From positions 58,709 to 122,708 of the forward strand of contig JAIVFJ010000193.1 of assembly GCA_025765615.1 (NCBI GenBank): a DNA stretch of 64,000 nt, given 5' to 3'. The DNA is from Zopfochytrium polystomum (Eukaryota; Chytridiomycota; Chytridiomycetes; Chytridiales; Chytridiaceae). The notes beneath the pieces were generated by a model, which was not told where the DNA came from, did no database searches, and saw nothing but the letters and a program-made list of their open reading frames with translations. Each line of letters begins with the position of its first letter. The first letter of the stretch is position 1. Both the position numbers and the translations under genes were made by a program. Shown here one piece after another: positions 1-11,049 of this stretch.

Positions 1-468
1 GTGCTTCTGTTTGATGGGTTCCAAGAAGGCGCTGGGGTGGGACGGATCATTCGACAATTTTCAGTCTCCGACTTCGATCTGATTCTGAAGAGTGGTTGTT
101 GGCATCCTTACCGCGCCTTCTCCAGACCTGCGTTCGCGCCGTCAGTGGATTCTGGCTTGAAGCGCATCGTGGCGCCGTTGGAGCCGCCGGAGCCATCGTG
201 CTTGGAGTAGGTGCCCGAGGCATGCCAAGCCAGGCGGACTGTTGGGGGATCGGGGGAAAGCGGGACGCGAAACGCGAGATCGGATCAGCGAGCTGAGGAT
301 TCCAACCCATATCGCGACCAAACAATCGATGGACGAATGCATAGGCGGGTAGTAGGGAGACTCACCCAGGACGGGGCCGAGCGAGCCGTCGTCCCACTCG
401 GGCTTCTTGAGGATGGCCTGGATGTCGCGCGCGACGGCCTGGTACTTAGAGGGAAGGTTGGACGCCAT
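1..468 (-). CDS. cytochrome c peroxidase-like heme peroxidase (5' part, runs off window)
   Basis: Exons 468-366, 238-112 and 31-1 (complement) join in frame to 87 codons; introns 365-239 and 111-32 have GT...AG ends. The product starts [15 protein letters not shown] and continues with the class I peroxidase distal motif [11 protein letters not shown], then [10 protein letters not shown] and [17 protein letters not shown]. Arg, Trp and His of the distal heme pocket (R-L-A-W-H) are all present. Family knowledge: these enzymes reduce H2O2 with cytochrome c or ascorbate-like donors. There is no mitochondrial presequence before the catalytic domain, which fits the short cytosolic peroxidase form (CCPR2-like) better than classical Ccp1. 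The proximal-His half lies outside the window. It is divergent from the J-protein gene, with a 468-bp shared upstream region. Confidence 0.88.
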
Positions 469-936
469 GGGGTTGGAAGGAGATTTTTTCTCTGGTTTTG
501 TTTTTCTCAAATTTTCTGTGTCGGCCCAACTCGGCCTCCACATGCCGAGTGATGACGTCACCGGGGACAGCTGAGAGAGCCAGCCACACTGTCGCATTGG
601 GTTGCGACCTTTCAGAAAACAGTGGAAACTCGAGGGGGCGCTGGGGGACCGAGCTCAGCAGCACTTGGAAAATGAAGTACTTGGGAGCGAAGAAGAAAGA
701 GAGAAAGGGTGATAGTTGAATTGAGGAGAAGTGGGGTGGCTGGGGGTGGCTGGCCGAAGGTGGTAGCTGGGAGCGCGGTCTGGGTAACAGAGTTTTGGAG
801 ATATTACACACCGCACATTGGAACTTGTCGAGTGGTCGTTTTGGGGAAAGTACACGTTGCCCACTTGTCAACCCACAACGAACAATTAATTTGCGTTAGA
901 TCCGCGCCCGCCGCCAGCCCTGCAACCGATCGCATA
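469..936. promoter_or_regulatory. divergent intergenic region, peroxidase / J-protein
   Basis: 468 bp between two divergent start codons. It must carry both promoters. I see no recognisable TATA box or coding potential; the open frames across it lack family features. Confidence 0.5.
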
Positions 937-2558
937 ATGAGCAGCAGCAGCAGCAGCACCAGCAACGCGAATCGCGACGAGGCACTGCGATGCTTGGACG
1001 TGTCGAAGAAAAAGTTTGAAGCGGGCGATGTCGATGGGGCCATCAAGTTTGCAAAGAAGAGCCTGACCCTGGCCGAATCACCTGATGGCTACAGCTGGGT
1101 ACGTTACCTTGTGTTTGATCTACAAAGGGTTTCTTGAGTGTCGGCCTTTAGTCTGGTTTAAGGCCTCAGATCGCGGATCTTTGCGATGGGCAAGGCTGAT
1201 CGCTCCTTTGATTGTTTCCAATTTGGCAGCTTGAAACTCTTGAAAAGGCGCGAAACTCGGGGACAGCGTCAGCAGCGCCACGAAATGGATCATCCTCTTC
1301 CTCCTCTTCTTCATCATCGTCATCATCATCTTCATCTGCTCCAAGACCTGCCGCGTCCTCTTCTTCCTCTTCGACCTCTTCCTCGTCAAGTTCGAACGCA
1401 GCAGAAGCAGCGCCTTCCAGACCGTACACCCCAGATCAAGTCGAAGGAATCAAACGGATTCAGGGGGTCAAAGCGAAAGGCGATCTGTACGGCATTTTGG
1501 GCCTCGAAAAGGGGTGCTCTGACTCCGATATCAAAAAAGCGTACCGCAAGGTGAAGGACGTGGTGCTGCTTTGATCGTGCTTCCATCGTCTTACTCAGCT
1601 TCCTTGTCACCCCAGCTGGCGCTCCAGTTCCACCCTGATAAGTGTGGCGCACCAGGAACTGACGAGGCTTTCAAGGCGATCGGCCATGCCTTCGCTGTGC
1701 TTGGTGATGAGCGGAAGAAGGAGCAGTACGACCGATTTGGTATCGACCCTGAGTCATCGGCGGGACGATCTGCGGCCAGCACCAGCGGAGGCGGGCCGAG
1801 TGCCGCGTTCCAACGTGGTGGCTTTGGCGAGGAGATCAGCCCGGAAGATCTCTTCAACATGTTCTTCGCCGATCTTGGGGGCGGTGGAGGTGTGTCAGCC
1901 GGGCCGCTTTCGATAAATATGACTGCTGATTCTTTTCCCGACGTCGCCAGGAATTCACTTTAGCGCCGGCCCCCACTTCCGTCGCCAGTTCCGTTTCCAG
2001 CAAAACCCCGCCTTCCAAAGGCGTCAACACCAACACGCCCAAAACCAACAAGCCGTCCCCGTCACCACCCAGCTCCTGCAATTCCTCCCCTTCCTCATGA
2101 TTTTCGCCTTCTCCATATTCTCCAGCTTCATTGGCGACTCAACCAATAACGCAGCGACCTTTTCTTTCGAACGCACTCGCACGTACAGCCTCCCTCGCAG
2201 CACCCCAAACCACAATGTTGCGTACTTTGTCTCTCCCACTGAGTGGACGTCGAAAAAGTACGACACCTCTCCACGCCGAGTGGAGGCCCTCGACAACCTG
2301 GTCGAATCCCACGTGCTCAACAACCTACGCCACATGTGTTCGCGGGAGAGGCAGTACAGGAGCCAGCACATTGCGGGGGCGTACACATTGTTTGGCGTGC
2401 ACGAAGAGAGGTTAAAGAAGGCTCAGGCGATGCCGATGCCGAATTGCGACAAGCTGGTCGAGTGGGAGCGGGTGTCGGATGAAATTCGGAGGAGTTTGAG
2501 GGGGCGAAAGGAGAAAGTAGGCGTTACTGATGCGACTGGGGCAAGGACCGAACTCTGA
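937..2558 (+). CDS. ER membrane J-protein, DNAJB12/DNAJB14 type
   Basis: Exons 937-1098, 1230-1550, 1616-1889 and 1951-2558 give 454 residues with matching phases. Order: N-terminal helical region (DEALRCLDVSKKKFEAGD) typical of the DNAJB12/14 family; a Ser-rich linker (about 63-95) encoded by a TCC/TCA-rich stretch; J domain about 138-205 with helix II AYRK and the HPD motif (FHPDKC, His167-Asp169), which stimulates Hsp70 ATPase; Gly-rich segment; one hydrophobic helix at about 294-313 (LLQFLPFLMIFAFSIFSSFI); then a DUF1977-like C-terminal domain. Known family role: tail-proximal anchored ER co-chaperone in ER-associated degradation. An intron falls exactly between helix II and the HPD loop. 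Length is slightly above the usual 350-400 because of the Ser linker. Confidence 0.9.
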
Positions 2559-2871
2559 CTTTCAAACGCGTCGAGTTTGTCGTTTGTGGGCCTTCGCTCG
2601 TTACTTTGGGGGAAGTTTCATTTGCCTCACTCCTTTTGACACCTCCTTTATTTCGTTTCTGATGATGCAGCCGCTCCATTTTCAGCGGGCGCACTCCTTG
2701 CCGCCTTCTGTTTCAAAGTTAGCCCATAGATTCTAAGGTAGAAGGAAAATTGCCAGTCCTTGCTGCCCATCATATTGCGGGACCGGGTTTATTCTTTTCT
2801 AGATTAGTCTATTCGCTGGAACCTCATTGTCTTTCGTCATGTGAATTTGATGCTGTCCGACTACTTGCAAC
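2559..2871. other. convergent intergenic region
   Basis: About 310 bp between the stop codons of the J-protein and the short membrane paralog. T-rich stretches compatible with 3' ends; nothing else seen. Confidence 0.5.
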
Positions 2872-3498
2872 CTATGCCGCGGAGTCTGCCTTCAAAGAAG
2901 GCCCCGGAGCCGTAACCGTAACGTTGGCGCTGGAGGGACCGTTGCGCGAATCCGATTTGCTTGGCGAGTTGGAATTGACGGACACCACAACTTTTGCAAC
3001 GGCAGCCGGAGCGAACAAGTCGGCCGTCATCAGGATCACCTTCAAGTTGTCGATGACGTGCTGGAACCCCGTGTTCCCGGTCGGCAGCGTGCCCAAGAGG
3101 GCAGTGGGGTCGGTGGTATTGGCAAGCTTGTACGCTTCGATTGCCGCGATGATCAAGAATCTGAAGCAGTCTGAACCCAGAATCGCTTGGAAGATGGGCT
3201 TTCCCCTTGAACCGATCGCCGTTTGCGCCTGCAGAATCTCGAGCAGCGCCACGAACGTGCCGCAAAGAATCACGGTGTCGATAGACACGTCGGCAACGTA
3301 GAGGATCAGTTTGAGGTACCAGGCTTGCGGCGGGGACGAGCCGTATCCGCCAATGAGAAGAAGAGACGCCATGGAAAACGCGAGTGACACGAGGCCAACG
3401 TCTATCTTGGCTGCCCCTGCGACAAAGCCAACGGCGACAGGAGCTTGAGTCGGCGACGCTGAAGGCTCTGATGATAGGGTGGAAGTCGTCGACGACAT
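2872..3498 (-). CDS. integral membrane protein, short paralog with internal deletion
   Basis: Single-exon frame, 208 residues from ATG at 3498 (the longer open frame upstream has no ATG). Family not recognised. N-terminal Ser/Thr/Pro-rich stretch, then a hydrophobic helix (GLVSLAFSMASLLL), a junction reading IGGYGSSPPQAWYLKL, two further hydrophobic helices (LYVADVSIDTVILCGTFVALLEIL and FLIIAAIEAYKLA), and a fourth (VILMTADLFAPAAVAKVVV). It aligns end to end with the 336-residue protein encoded at 4073-5083, except that about 130 residues holding 3-4 helices are absent after the first helix. Same strand, 574 bp apart: a tandem duplicate. Function unknown. Confidence 0.8.
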   Translation of the reverse strand: MSSTTSTLSSEPSASPTQAPVAVGFVAGAAKIDVGLVSLAFSMASLLLIGGYGSSPPQAWYLKLILYVADVSIDTVILCGTFVALLEILQAQTAIGSRGKPIFQAILGSDCFRFLIIAAIEAYKLANTTDPTALLGTLPTGNTGFQHVIDNLKVILMTADLFAPAAVAKVVVSVNSNSPSKSDSRNGPSSANVTVTAPGPSLKADSAA

Positions 3499-4072
3499 TT
3501 TGATGGTATCCGCCCGTGTTTGCAAGTGTTTTTTGTTTTACTTTTTTTTGGTCCGTTGTGAGGGGGTTTATCAGCAATTTTATGAAGAATTGACAGGCAT
3601 TTGGCCAGTCTCGACTCTACTATCTCAAACGACAAAATTGACAGTTGACAGCGGGAGGTTCTCGTTGTGGGAACCGTTGGTGGATTTGAGGTTGGTGGAT
3701 TTGACTAGTTCGGTGTTATGATGAAGTTTGCCCGAAGGTTAAGAACTGCCCTATTCCAAAGTAGTAAAACTTTATAGTAAATCAGTTGTTCCAGTGTTAT
3801 TTATTCACGGTTTGGCAGAAATCAGCCATGCGCAAAAGACTGGTGTTTGATTTAGGCCGATACAGAAGTGCTTCGTACTTAGGTTAAGAAAACCGCATTC
3901 AATTTCATCATGACGACCCAATCGACGTGCGTCCTGAATGGATGATGTCGGCTCAACTTGCATAAAGGAAACATAGTACGAAGAAGTTTCAAGTATTTGA
4001 CCTATTTTCAGTGTATTTTGCGTCCGGCACAGGTTTAATGGAACATTTCCGTCCACTGGGATCAAATCGAGC
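3499..4072. other. intergenic region between tandem paralogs
   Basis: 574 bp. It holds the upstream region of the short paralog and the 3' end of the long one. AT-richer than its flanks; no gene-like frame. Confidence 0.5.
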
Positions 4073-5083
4073 CTAACTGAGAGAAAGTCCACCAGAGAGG
4101 CCATTGGATGATTTTGCCTTGTGCAAGCTCGTGGTTTCGACAATCTTCACCACGACAACCGGCGCAAATAGGCTTGCCGTCATCAAAGCCATCTTCACGT
4201 TGTCGATCAAATGTTGGAACCCGTTGTTCCCCGTGGGTAGGGCACCAAGAAGGTTAGCCGGATCCGACGCATTCGCAAGCTTGTAAGCTTCGATGGCGGC
4301 GATAAAGATGAATTTGAGGCAGTCTGATCCGAGCACCACTTTGAAGAAGGGCGTCTTTTGCGAGCTGTGATCTCTATGTGTCTGCAGGATGGCAAGCAGA
4401 GCAACAAACGTGCCGGAGAGAATGACAACACCGATGGCAATGTCTGCGGCGTAGATTGTCGATCGCAAGTACCACGCCTGAGGTGGGGCCGAGGTATAGC
4501 CACCGCTTGCCGTATGCTTCGCGTATGACATGAAATAGACGGTCACGACGATGGCGATAACGATGTAGAATAAAAGAAGGAACTTCAGCAGCAGCCCAAA
4601 CACGAGCGACGCGATCCTATTCGTGTTTGCAAACAGCAGCGCCAGGCGACGTTCGTACAAAAAGTAGAGCAGCGCCATCGAAAAGTACAGCACAAAATTG
4701 ACGCAGAAATATCGGAAACGCGGCTCCAGCCAGAACGTGACCGCGTAGGTAAGAGCAACGGCAGACTTGAACTCGTTGCACGCGCTCGCACAAAACGCCA
4801 CGATGACAAAACCATGATCGCCGCCGCTGAAATTCGAGCGAGTTCTGCCGGAAGATCGCGCCGTGGCGATGACGGAAGTAACGAGCTTCCACGACATAAA
4901 GAGAAAGAGGAGGGAGGCGATTGCAAAAGCGCTGGACATAAGGCCCACATCGATCGGAGCTGCACCTGCCACATATCCTGCTGGTGGTTGCGACGGTGAA
5001 GGGACTTGCGTGCTGCTGGTCGTTTGGGTTGGAGACGAGACAGTAGCAGAGATCGATCCAACCGTCGCGTTGGCTGCATCCAT
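4073..5083 (-). CDS. multi-pass membrane protein, long paralog
   Basis: Uninterrupted 336-residue frame from ATG at 5083. Not assignable to a named family. N-terminal 35 residues are Ser/Thr/Pro/Gln-rich; then about seven hydrophobic segments: near 45-65, 85-105 (HGFVIVAFCASACNEF), 125-145 (FCVNFVLYFSMALLYFLY), 160-185 (LVFGLLLKFLLLFYIVIAIVV), 205-235, 255-270 and 290-310. The C-terminal part (PPQAWYLRSTIYAADIA, GSDCLKFIFIAAIEAYKLA, LPTGNNGFQHLIDNVK) is strongly conserved with the short paralog at 2872-3498. The topology suggests a seven-helix receptor- or transporter-like protein, but this is inference. The same general type (short helices, C-terminal SDAG/VIDHF block) recurs at 27.4 kb. Confidence 0.8.
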   Translation of the reverse strand: MDAANATVGSISATVSSPTQTTSSTQVPSPSQPPAGYVAGAAPIDVGLMSSAFAIASLLFLFMSWKLVTSVIATARSSGRTRSNFSGGDHGFVIVAFCASACNEFKSAVALTYAVTFWLEPRFRYFCVNFVLYFSMALLYFLYERRLALLFANTNRIASLVFGLLLKFLLLFYIVIAIVVTVYFMSYAKHTASGGYTSAPPQAWYLRSTIYAADIAIGVVILSGTFVALLAILQTHRDHSSQKTPFFKVVLGSDCLKFIFIAAIEAYKLANASDPANLLGALPTGNNGFQHLIDNVKMALMTASLFAPVVVVKIVETTSLHKAKSSNGLSGGLSLS

Positions 5084-5345
5084 TTCGAGCGGAAAAATTA
5101 ATTTGCTGGTGGATTCGCGTTTCTATGGCGCTATGACAAAACATAGGTTAATCATTTGAATCGCGGCTTAAATTATAGTAATCACAGAGCCAGAAAAGGT
5201 GATTGCTTCAATTAATATTGTCGCAAACGCTTCCAACAAAAGTTGTGATCCTTCATCGCAGTGCGAATGACGAAAGCTGGCCAAGTGCCGTCACTGGCGA
5301 AAATGGGCATTAACGAGGGAGAGGAACTTTAGCACGCCAATCATT

Positions 5346-8240
5346 TCAGCGGATCTTCAGTTTTCGGCTGATAGGAACCAACTTCCCAGAGGCATCTTCC
5401 ACATACTTCCTCGCGATGTACTTTTCCATCGCGGGGAGCTGCGAAAAGTAACGTCGTCCGGCCAAATGGCGGCCTCTGATACTCCGCACAAAGTCATCAG
5501 TGTAAAGCTCTTCCGGGTCGACGCCGTGTTCTCCTCCCACACCAGCCTCATGCCGATCAGCTTCCGCCCGCGTAAGCAGGAGGCAATTCCACGGCGTCAG
5601 CTCGTACGCAGCGTCCCACCTCACCAGCACGAGGTCCTCCAAGTTGCGGCCGCCCCCGATGCACGACTGCCGCCCCCAAATGCTTTCGACGAGGTGACGC
5701 ATATCCGCCTCCTGCATCAGGTTCATAGCGTTGTAGTGCGGGTCCTCGGCGACGCCGTCCTCGCCCTCTTTCGCGGCGGCCGCGGCCCGCCGCGCGGCTT
5801 CGGCAGCGCGGACGGAGTGGAGCATCTCGGCGTAGGCGCCGTCGTCTTGGCGTTTTGTCGCGAGGTTCTCGCGGATCGTGCAGCTTTTGCAGCGTCCGAG
5901 ATGCTTCATTGTGGTCGAGAGGTAAAAGTCGGTGGAGGGGAGGTACTTCGTGCACCCTCGGCAGTAGTAGACCGCTTGATCTCGTTTCCAGGACTGGCCG
6001 GCTTCGGGGAACTGTTTTGAAAGAAATTAAAATGCATTCAACATATGTGCAACATTATGTACCTTTTGATAAAGCGCGGCCTCCGGGTTGAATTCCGGCG
6101 TCTCAATGAAGTGGAGAAAGAGATTGCTGATACGCTTTCGGAGCCCTACACGCACATTTATTCCTGTCCAAAATAAACGACGGGGGTGTACCTTCAAGGC
6201 TTTTAGGATCGCGTCCACGACTGACGAGATCGCCCTCCCGATCAATAAGCTCTACAATTTCTCGTGTAAGGTTGCAGTCGAATTCCTGAGGCAGTTGAGA
6301 TTTCGGAGTACCCAGAAACTGTCTCACCTTCACGGTATACTTTACATGCAGTAAAATTTGGAGCCTTTCGTCGACCGACAGTATTGCAACATTGAGCGCA
6401 TGGAACAAATCACGCAACTCTCTTGCTCTAATTGTATTTGGAGTGTCGACGAGAACAACCCCACCCTTGTACACCGGCCAACGTTTTGGCGAGGCCATCT
6501 GCAGTGAACAGGGCAATATCAGATCCAATGATTTCGAGGTCTTTTCCTTACCTTCTCGAGAAGCTTTACAATTCTCCGTTCACGATTCTCCTCGGAGGCA
6601 ACGGATCGCAATTTGTCAATCTTTTGAATAAGCACAGCCTCTTGGTCCATCAAATCTGCAAGGGCTGCCAGCCTCGCAGGCTCTGAGTAGTTCGCATTGT
6701 TGATTTTTTCCGTTTCTTGCAGCCGCCAATCTTTTTGTAGCGGAAGGTCAATATATCAAACACACAATTTGCCGCTCACTTTCAAGACCGTTGTACAAAA
6801 TATCGAAGTCTTTTGTGGACTTTGGGTGAAGGCGGCTCTCAATTTCTTTTTTGCGCTTCTTCTCGGCGAGGCGCTTTCGCCGCTGTTCTTTCTATAACAA
6901 CAGAGATAAGGTATGTGTGTTTGCCTGCGATCCCTTACTGCTGCCATGGCTTTGATTCGCAAATCCCTCTCGATGCGCAGCTGCTTCGCCAACTGGATTG
7001 CCAGACATTTTCTCACGAAACATTGAATGACGGTCACCTGCCTCCACAGTGAGCCAAGAACTATTCGATGGAACCAAACCTCGCTCACCTTTTGGACAAT
7101 CATTCGGTGATGATCTTCCGCTGAAAAATATGGTCTTGCCGCAATGAAGTAGTCGTCTTCGGACGAAATGTGAAGTCCCGGCTTTTCCTGGAAAAGGTTG
7201 TTAGAGAGCAAAGTTTCTTAGAGGACGCACCATTTGAGTCGCTTCGTCGCGTTTCGATTGCGCCAACCGGTTTCGCAAGTATTTCGTTTGAGTATCGCGG
7301 TGAAATTTCGGTGCAGCTTTCTAAAGGAGGAAGTAAGAGAATCTAAACACACGTGGTGCGGTCTTACAGCATCTTTGATCTCTTGAGCAGTTGGTGTTTG
7401 CGAGAACGCGTGAAAGTACTCTACTCCGGTTTTCTTGTTTCGAAATCCACCGAGATACCTTTTCCGGTACCACTGGGACAGATCTGTGGCAATCTCATCT
7501 GGTCCGAGAGGTCTAGAAAGCGGCTGTTGCTGGTTGAGCGCTGCCCCTTGGTTTGGAGGTGCGGCTGTAGGACTGGCTCCTTCTGCGTTTTCAAAGGCGG
7601 GTCGCGCAACAGTCCCTTCAACGACCACTTCCTCACTCTTGGACTCCACTGCCTGAGCCGGTAATGGTGGCAAAAGCTCAAGAGTCTTCCCTGTATCTTC
7701 TTCTCGGGGTTTGCCGTCGCTATGAGCGTGAATCGCATCATTCTGCATGTTATCAACAGCGTCCGTCACCGCGGCAGGAATGCTCTCCAGCTGTGAACCA
7801 AGCGTTGCCGGATTGTCTGTGTGGTCGGCCACGCGATCTGTCGGTTGTGCTTCTGCTTCTAAATCCACCGCGGCGGCCACCGGCCCCTCCGCCACCAGCC
7901 CCTCCGCGATCTGATCTCCGGTAGCGCGAGGTGGGCCTGACTCGTCGGTGGGTTGTCTCGCTTCATCGTTCGTGCTTGCGATCTCCTGGCTGAGCTCCTC
8001 CATGTTGCCCGATGGACCTTGTTCCTGGCTAGCAGGCGGGCCTTCAGACTCAGCTGTTGATCGATCCTGCGATGTCGATCCCCCCGGGTCCTGACCCAGC
8101 GGTTGCTCAACTGACGGAGGAGCTTGATCTTCTGGCTGCTCCTTTAACTGATCGGACCGTGGCTCCTCGTGGTGCACCCTACCATCAACTTGTTCAGTCT
8201 CCGTCGTCGGGCCGACCTCGTCTTCGCGGTTTTCCGACAT
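5346..8240 (-). CDS. IQUB: IQ motif and ubiquitin-like domain protein homolog (flagellar)
   Basis: Ten exons (complement): 8240-7368, 7320-7231, 7187-7089, 7037-6939, 6891-6780, 6730-6552, 6498-6328, 6285-6192, 6145-6063 and 6011-5346. All phases agree; 821 residues, close to the 791 of human IQUB. Hallmarks in order: acidic disordered N-terminus (1-250), YLGGFRNKKTGVEYFHAF, RDTQTKYLR, an IQ-like helix (TVIQCFVRKCLAIQLAKQ), Lys/Arg/Glu coiled coil, GLRKRISNLFLHFIETPEF, then a Cys-rich C-terminal block (YYCRGCTKY and GRCKSC). IQUB is a known radial-spoke (RSP1-associated) protein of motile cilia. Oddity: I find no ubiquitin-like fold in the long first exon. Start chosen at ATG 8240; the frame extends 9 codons upstream without an ATG. 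Divergent from the MFI-like gene, 39 bp away. Confidence 0.92.
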
Positions 8241-8279
8241 TCGTTGGTCTCTGACAAACTTTACCACTGCCTAACCAGC
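8241..8279. promoter_or_regulatory. 39-bp bidirectional start region of two flagellar genes
   Basis: Only 39 bp separate the ATG of the IQUB homolog (-) from that of the MFI-like gene (+). No TATA box and no clear RFX X-box palindrome is visible in it. Control elements must therefore lie inside the transcribed parts of one or both genes, or the two share a compact core promoter. Confidence 0.7.
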
Positions 8280-10983
8280 ATGTCATCTTCACCTCCCCTG
8301 GACGGTGGCGGCGATGGGCCGTCGTCGATCATGAATGTCCTTGCAAAGGCGCGCAACTTGGCGATCATCACTCAGCTATGCGGATTCGACCCTTTTGAGC
8401 TGCTCGAGACGGTCGAGTTTCCGAACGATCGGTTCGAGCGATTGCTTCGAGTGTCCAAAGAAGCACGGATGGTGAGGCGTTTTCAAGCTCGCCTCAACCA
8501 CAAAACACCGACCTAACAGCGAGCACAGATGGCGATAAGGCGGCAGACGATCATACTCGATGACGAGTCGATGGAAAACATCCCACTGATTCAGACTGTC
8601 TCTCAATCCGGCTACATCCCAGCCACTTCGACCGCATACATCCCCGTTTCCCGTCCGTCCTCCGCGCTGTTCCCAAGCAACCGACAGCGCCGCGATCACC
8701 CCGCATCGACCTCAAACGCACCCCACGGCGCAAACCTCGCCGTCCCCGGCGCGCCCTCCGCCGCCGCCGGCCCCGCCACCAAGGAGCAGCTCCACCAGCA
8801 GCAACTCGACCTCCAAAAAGCGCGCGACGAAGCCGTCCTCCGCGATCAGCTCGCCCGCTCCGCCGCAGCCCTCGTTGTCCAGTGCGCCTACCGCGGCTGG
8901 ACCACTCGACGAAAGTACGTCGCCGTCCGCCACGCCCGCATGACCGCCTCCGAGGCGGGGCAGACCGTCCGATCTGGCGAGACAGGCCGCGCGTCGTCTG
9001 CGGCCCGCGCGAGGTTGGTCGTCGCAGCCGCTGACCGGCGCGGGAAGACGGCCGCAGCTGCAGCGGCAGCATCCGACGGTGCGGCTGCGGCTGGGGGCGC
9101 CGCGTCCGCGGTCAGGCTGGCCGCGTCGATGCCGTCGGTGCGCGACCTCTCGCTGCAGGAGCGGATGATCCAAAAGTTCCGGCGGTTCTGCGAGAGGGTG
9201 CCGTGGGTGGACGGGCAGGCGCCGACGTTCCCGCACTTTTGCGCGGTCAAGATTCAGTCGATTATGAGGATGTTTATGGTGCGGGTGCCGTATGTGCGCG
9301 TCCTGGAGATTGTTCGGAAGGAGCAGTTGCGCAAGGAACGTGCCAAGCTGGGCGATTTGACGGAGATGGACGGGATGGAGGGGGAGGTGCTTGAGAATCG
9401 ACAGCTGTTGGACGGAACGAGGCTCGCGATGCTCAGACGGGCACAAAGAGCTGAAATGACCAAGAAGACGCTTGCTACAGCGGCGCTGATGATACAAAAA
9501 GCGTGGAGAAGTTACTATGTAAGTATGTACTGCTGAATTTCGAATATGAGCGGAGTTTACAATTAATTGGAAAATCCCTCCAGTCGGTCAAGATATTTCG
9601 ATTCTACAGAGATTTGATTCGCTTCAGAGAGCGAGGCGATCCCGGGAAGCTCCTCAAATTTGTCAACCCGAACGAAGCCAAGCTGATAGACTCTGCGTCC
9701 GGAATTCACGTTCGGTTTCGGCTGGGCGGAGTAATAGCAGCCAACAATTGTCAATCCTTCCGCTAACTCCGCTCATGCAGACAACATTCCCACCGACCAT
9801 TTACTACAAAATCTTTATCCACCAGAACCTGGTTGACATGAATGCGTTCAGTCCGCGCGACTACACCCAAGAGTCGGCAAAGGCGCCGCCTCCACGAATA
9901 CTGTTTTCGAAAATTGGTCCGCTGCCACCGAACGGCCCTGAAAACGGTATCGTACTGCTGTTGCAAGAAGCTCTCACTAGTCTGAAAACTTTAACTTGCC
10001 AAAGGCGGCTGGTACCAGAGGCGCGAAAACAACGGCTGGCGCCCCGTCGCAAACCGGCCCGCTCGCGACGGCGCATTCATATTCGATGAAGTAACGTACT
10101 CAACGACAAAGCCGATTCCGTTCCACCACGCCAAGCTTCGACGGCGCGATGAGGTGCAGAAACTCCGAAAGATGCGGCGGCTGGAGTGGCTACGAAAAAT
10201 GTGAAGTGGCCTTTTTTTGACGAAAAACCGGTCGACGACGGCTGAACAATTCACTCGACACAGCTACGTTCAGGGCAAAGACGCGGCCGAGCGCAACAAC
10301 GGCCATGCCGACTTTCACGGCGGCTCCGAGAAGGATTCCGCAAGTGTTCCCACCAACCCCGCGGCGACGGTAGCGACTCCGCAACCGAGCGAGCAAAGCG
10401 ACCCGCACCCTTCAAAGCGAGATCCCGCGGTACCCCCCCACGGCCTGCCGCTGGGAAAGATCGCAGCGGCCGCCGCCGCCGAAGACGAGGAGAATGCGCT
10501 GCTGCTGGCTATCTCGGAGCTCGAGTCGTCGCTGGACCACGATTTTTTGGTCAAGTGGACGATGGCGCTGGACTTTGACGAGTACGCTGACAACTGGGTC
10601 AGCCTTTCCACGACCGGGAGATCCAACGGTACATCCTCTGCTCCCCTTCACCACCAATTTTGCGTTGCGTGCTGCTCATGGAATCTCCTCTAACCACCTC
10701 TGATCAAACGGACATCACTAAAGACCCGGAAACGTTCAATATTTTCCTTGACGAGGAGCTCAACCGCGCAAGGGGCTTCCACGAACAAGCCCTTAAAAAT
10801 GGCGCGGTCCAACTGCAAGCGGAAGCGCCTGTTGGGGGCGCAAATGCGGCTGCGAACGGCGGGATTGAAATATGCGAAAAAGGACTGGAGGTTCCAGCAA
10901 AAGCCCAGCGTCCGTGGTCAGGACGGTCGGCTAGGAGCGTTACGGACCTGTATCTAACGAACCGGCGGGAGGAGGCTTTTTGA
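8280..10983 (+). CDS. MFI/C11orf65-like IQ protein with long N-terminal extension
   Basis: Seven exons: 8280-8471, 8529-9518, 9584-9730, 9781-9946, 10005-10200, 10264-10628 and 10724-10983; phases agree and give 771 residues. The core (about 390-530) matches human C11orf65/MFI: AALMIQKAWRSYY (IQ), FRFYRDLIRFRERGDPGKLL, GIHVRFRLGG, FPPTIYYKIF, SPRDYTQ, WYQRRENNGWRPVA. A further MFI-like segment near the C-terminus reads MALDFDEYADNW. The first 390 residues add two more IQ-like helices (VVQCAYRGWTTRRKY, VKIQSIMRMFMVRVPY) and Ala-rich linkers. In vertebrates MFI is linked to mitochondrial fission and sperm flagella; the head-to-head partner IQUB favours a flagellar role here. The in-frame TGA at 10202 is removed by the intron 10201-10263. 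Confidence 0.85.
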
Positions 10984-11049
10984 GGGGGTTCATCGGGATT
11001 TGTCGTTGGGAGGCCCAGCCAAGGATATATTGAACGGGTGCAGTAAATA

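Noticed and set aside
10202..10204. In-frame TGA as the end of the MFI-like gene
   Set aside because: It lies in a GTGAAG...ACAG intron whose removal restores the frame and adds the conserved FDEY segment.
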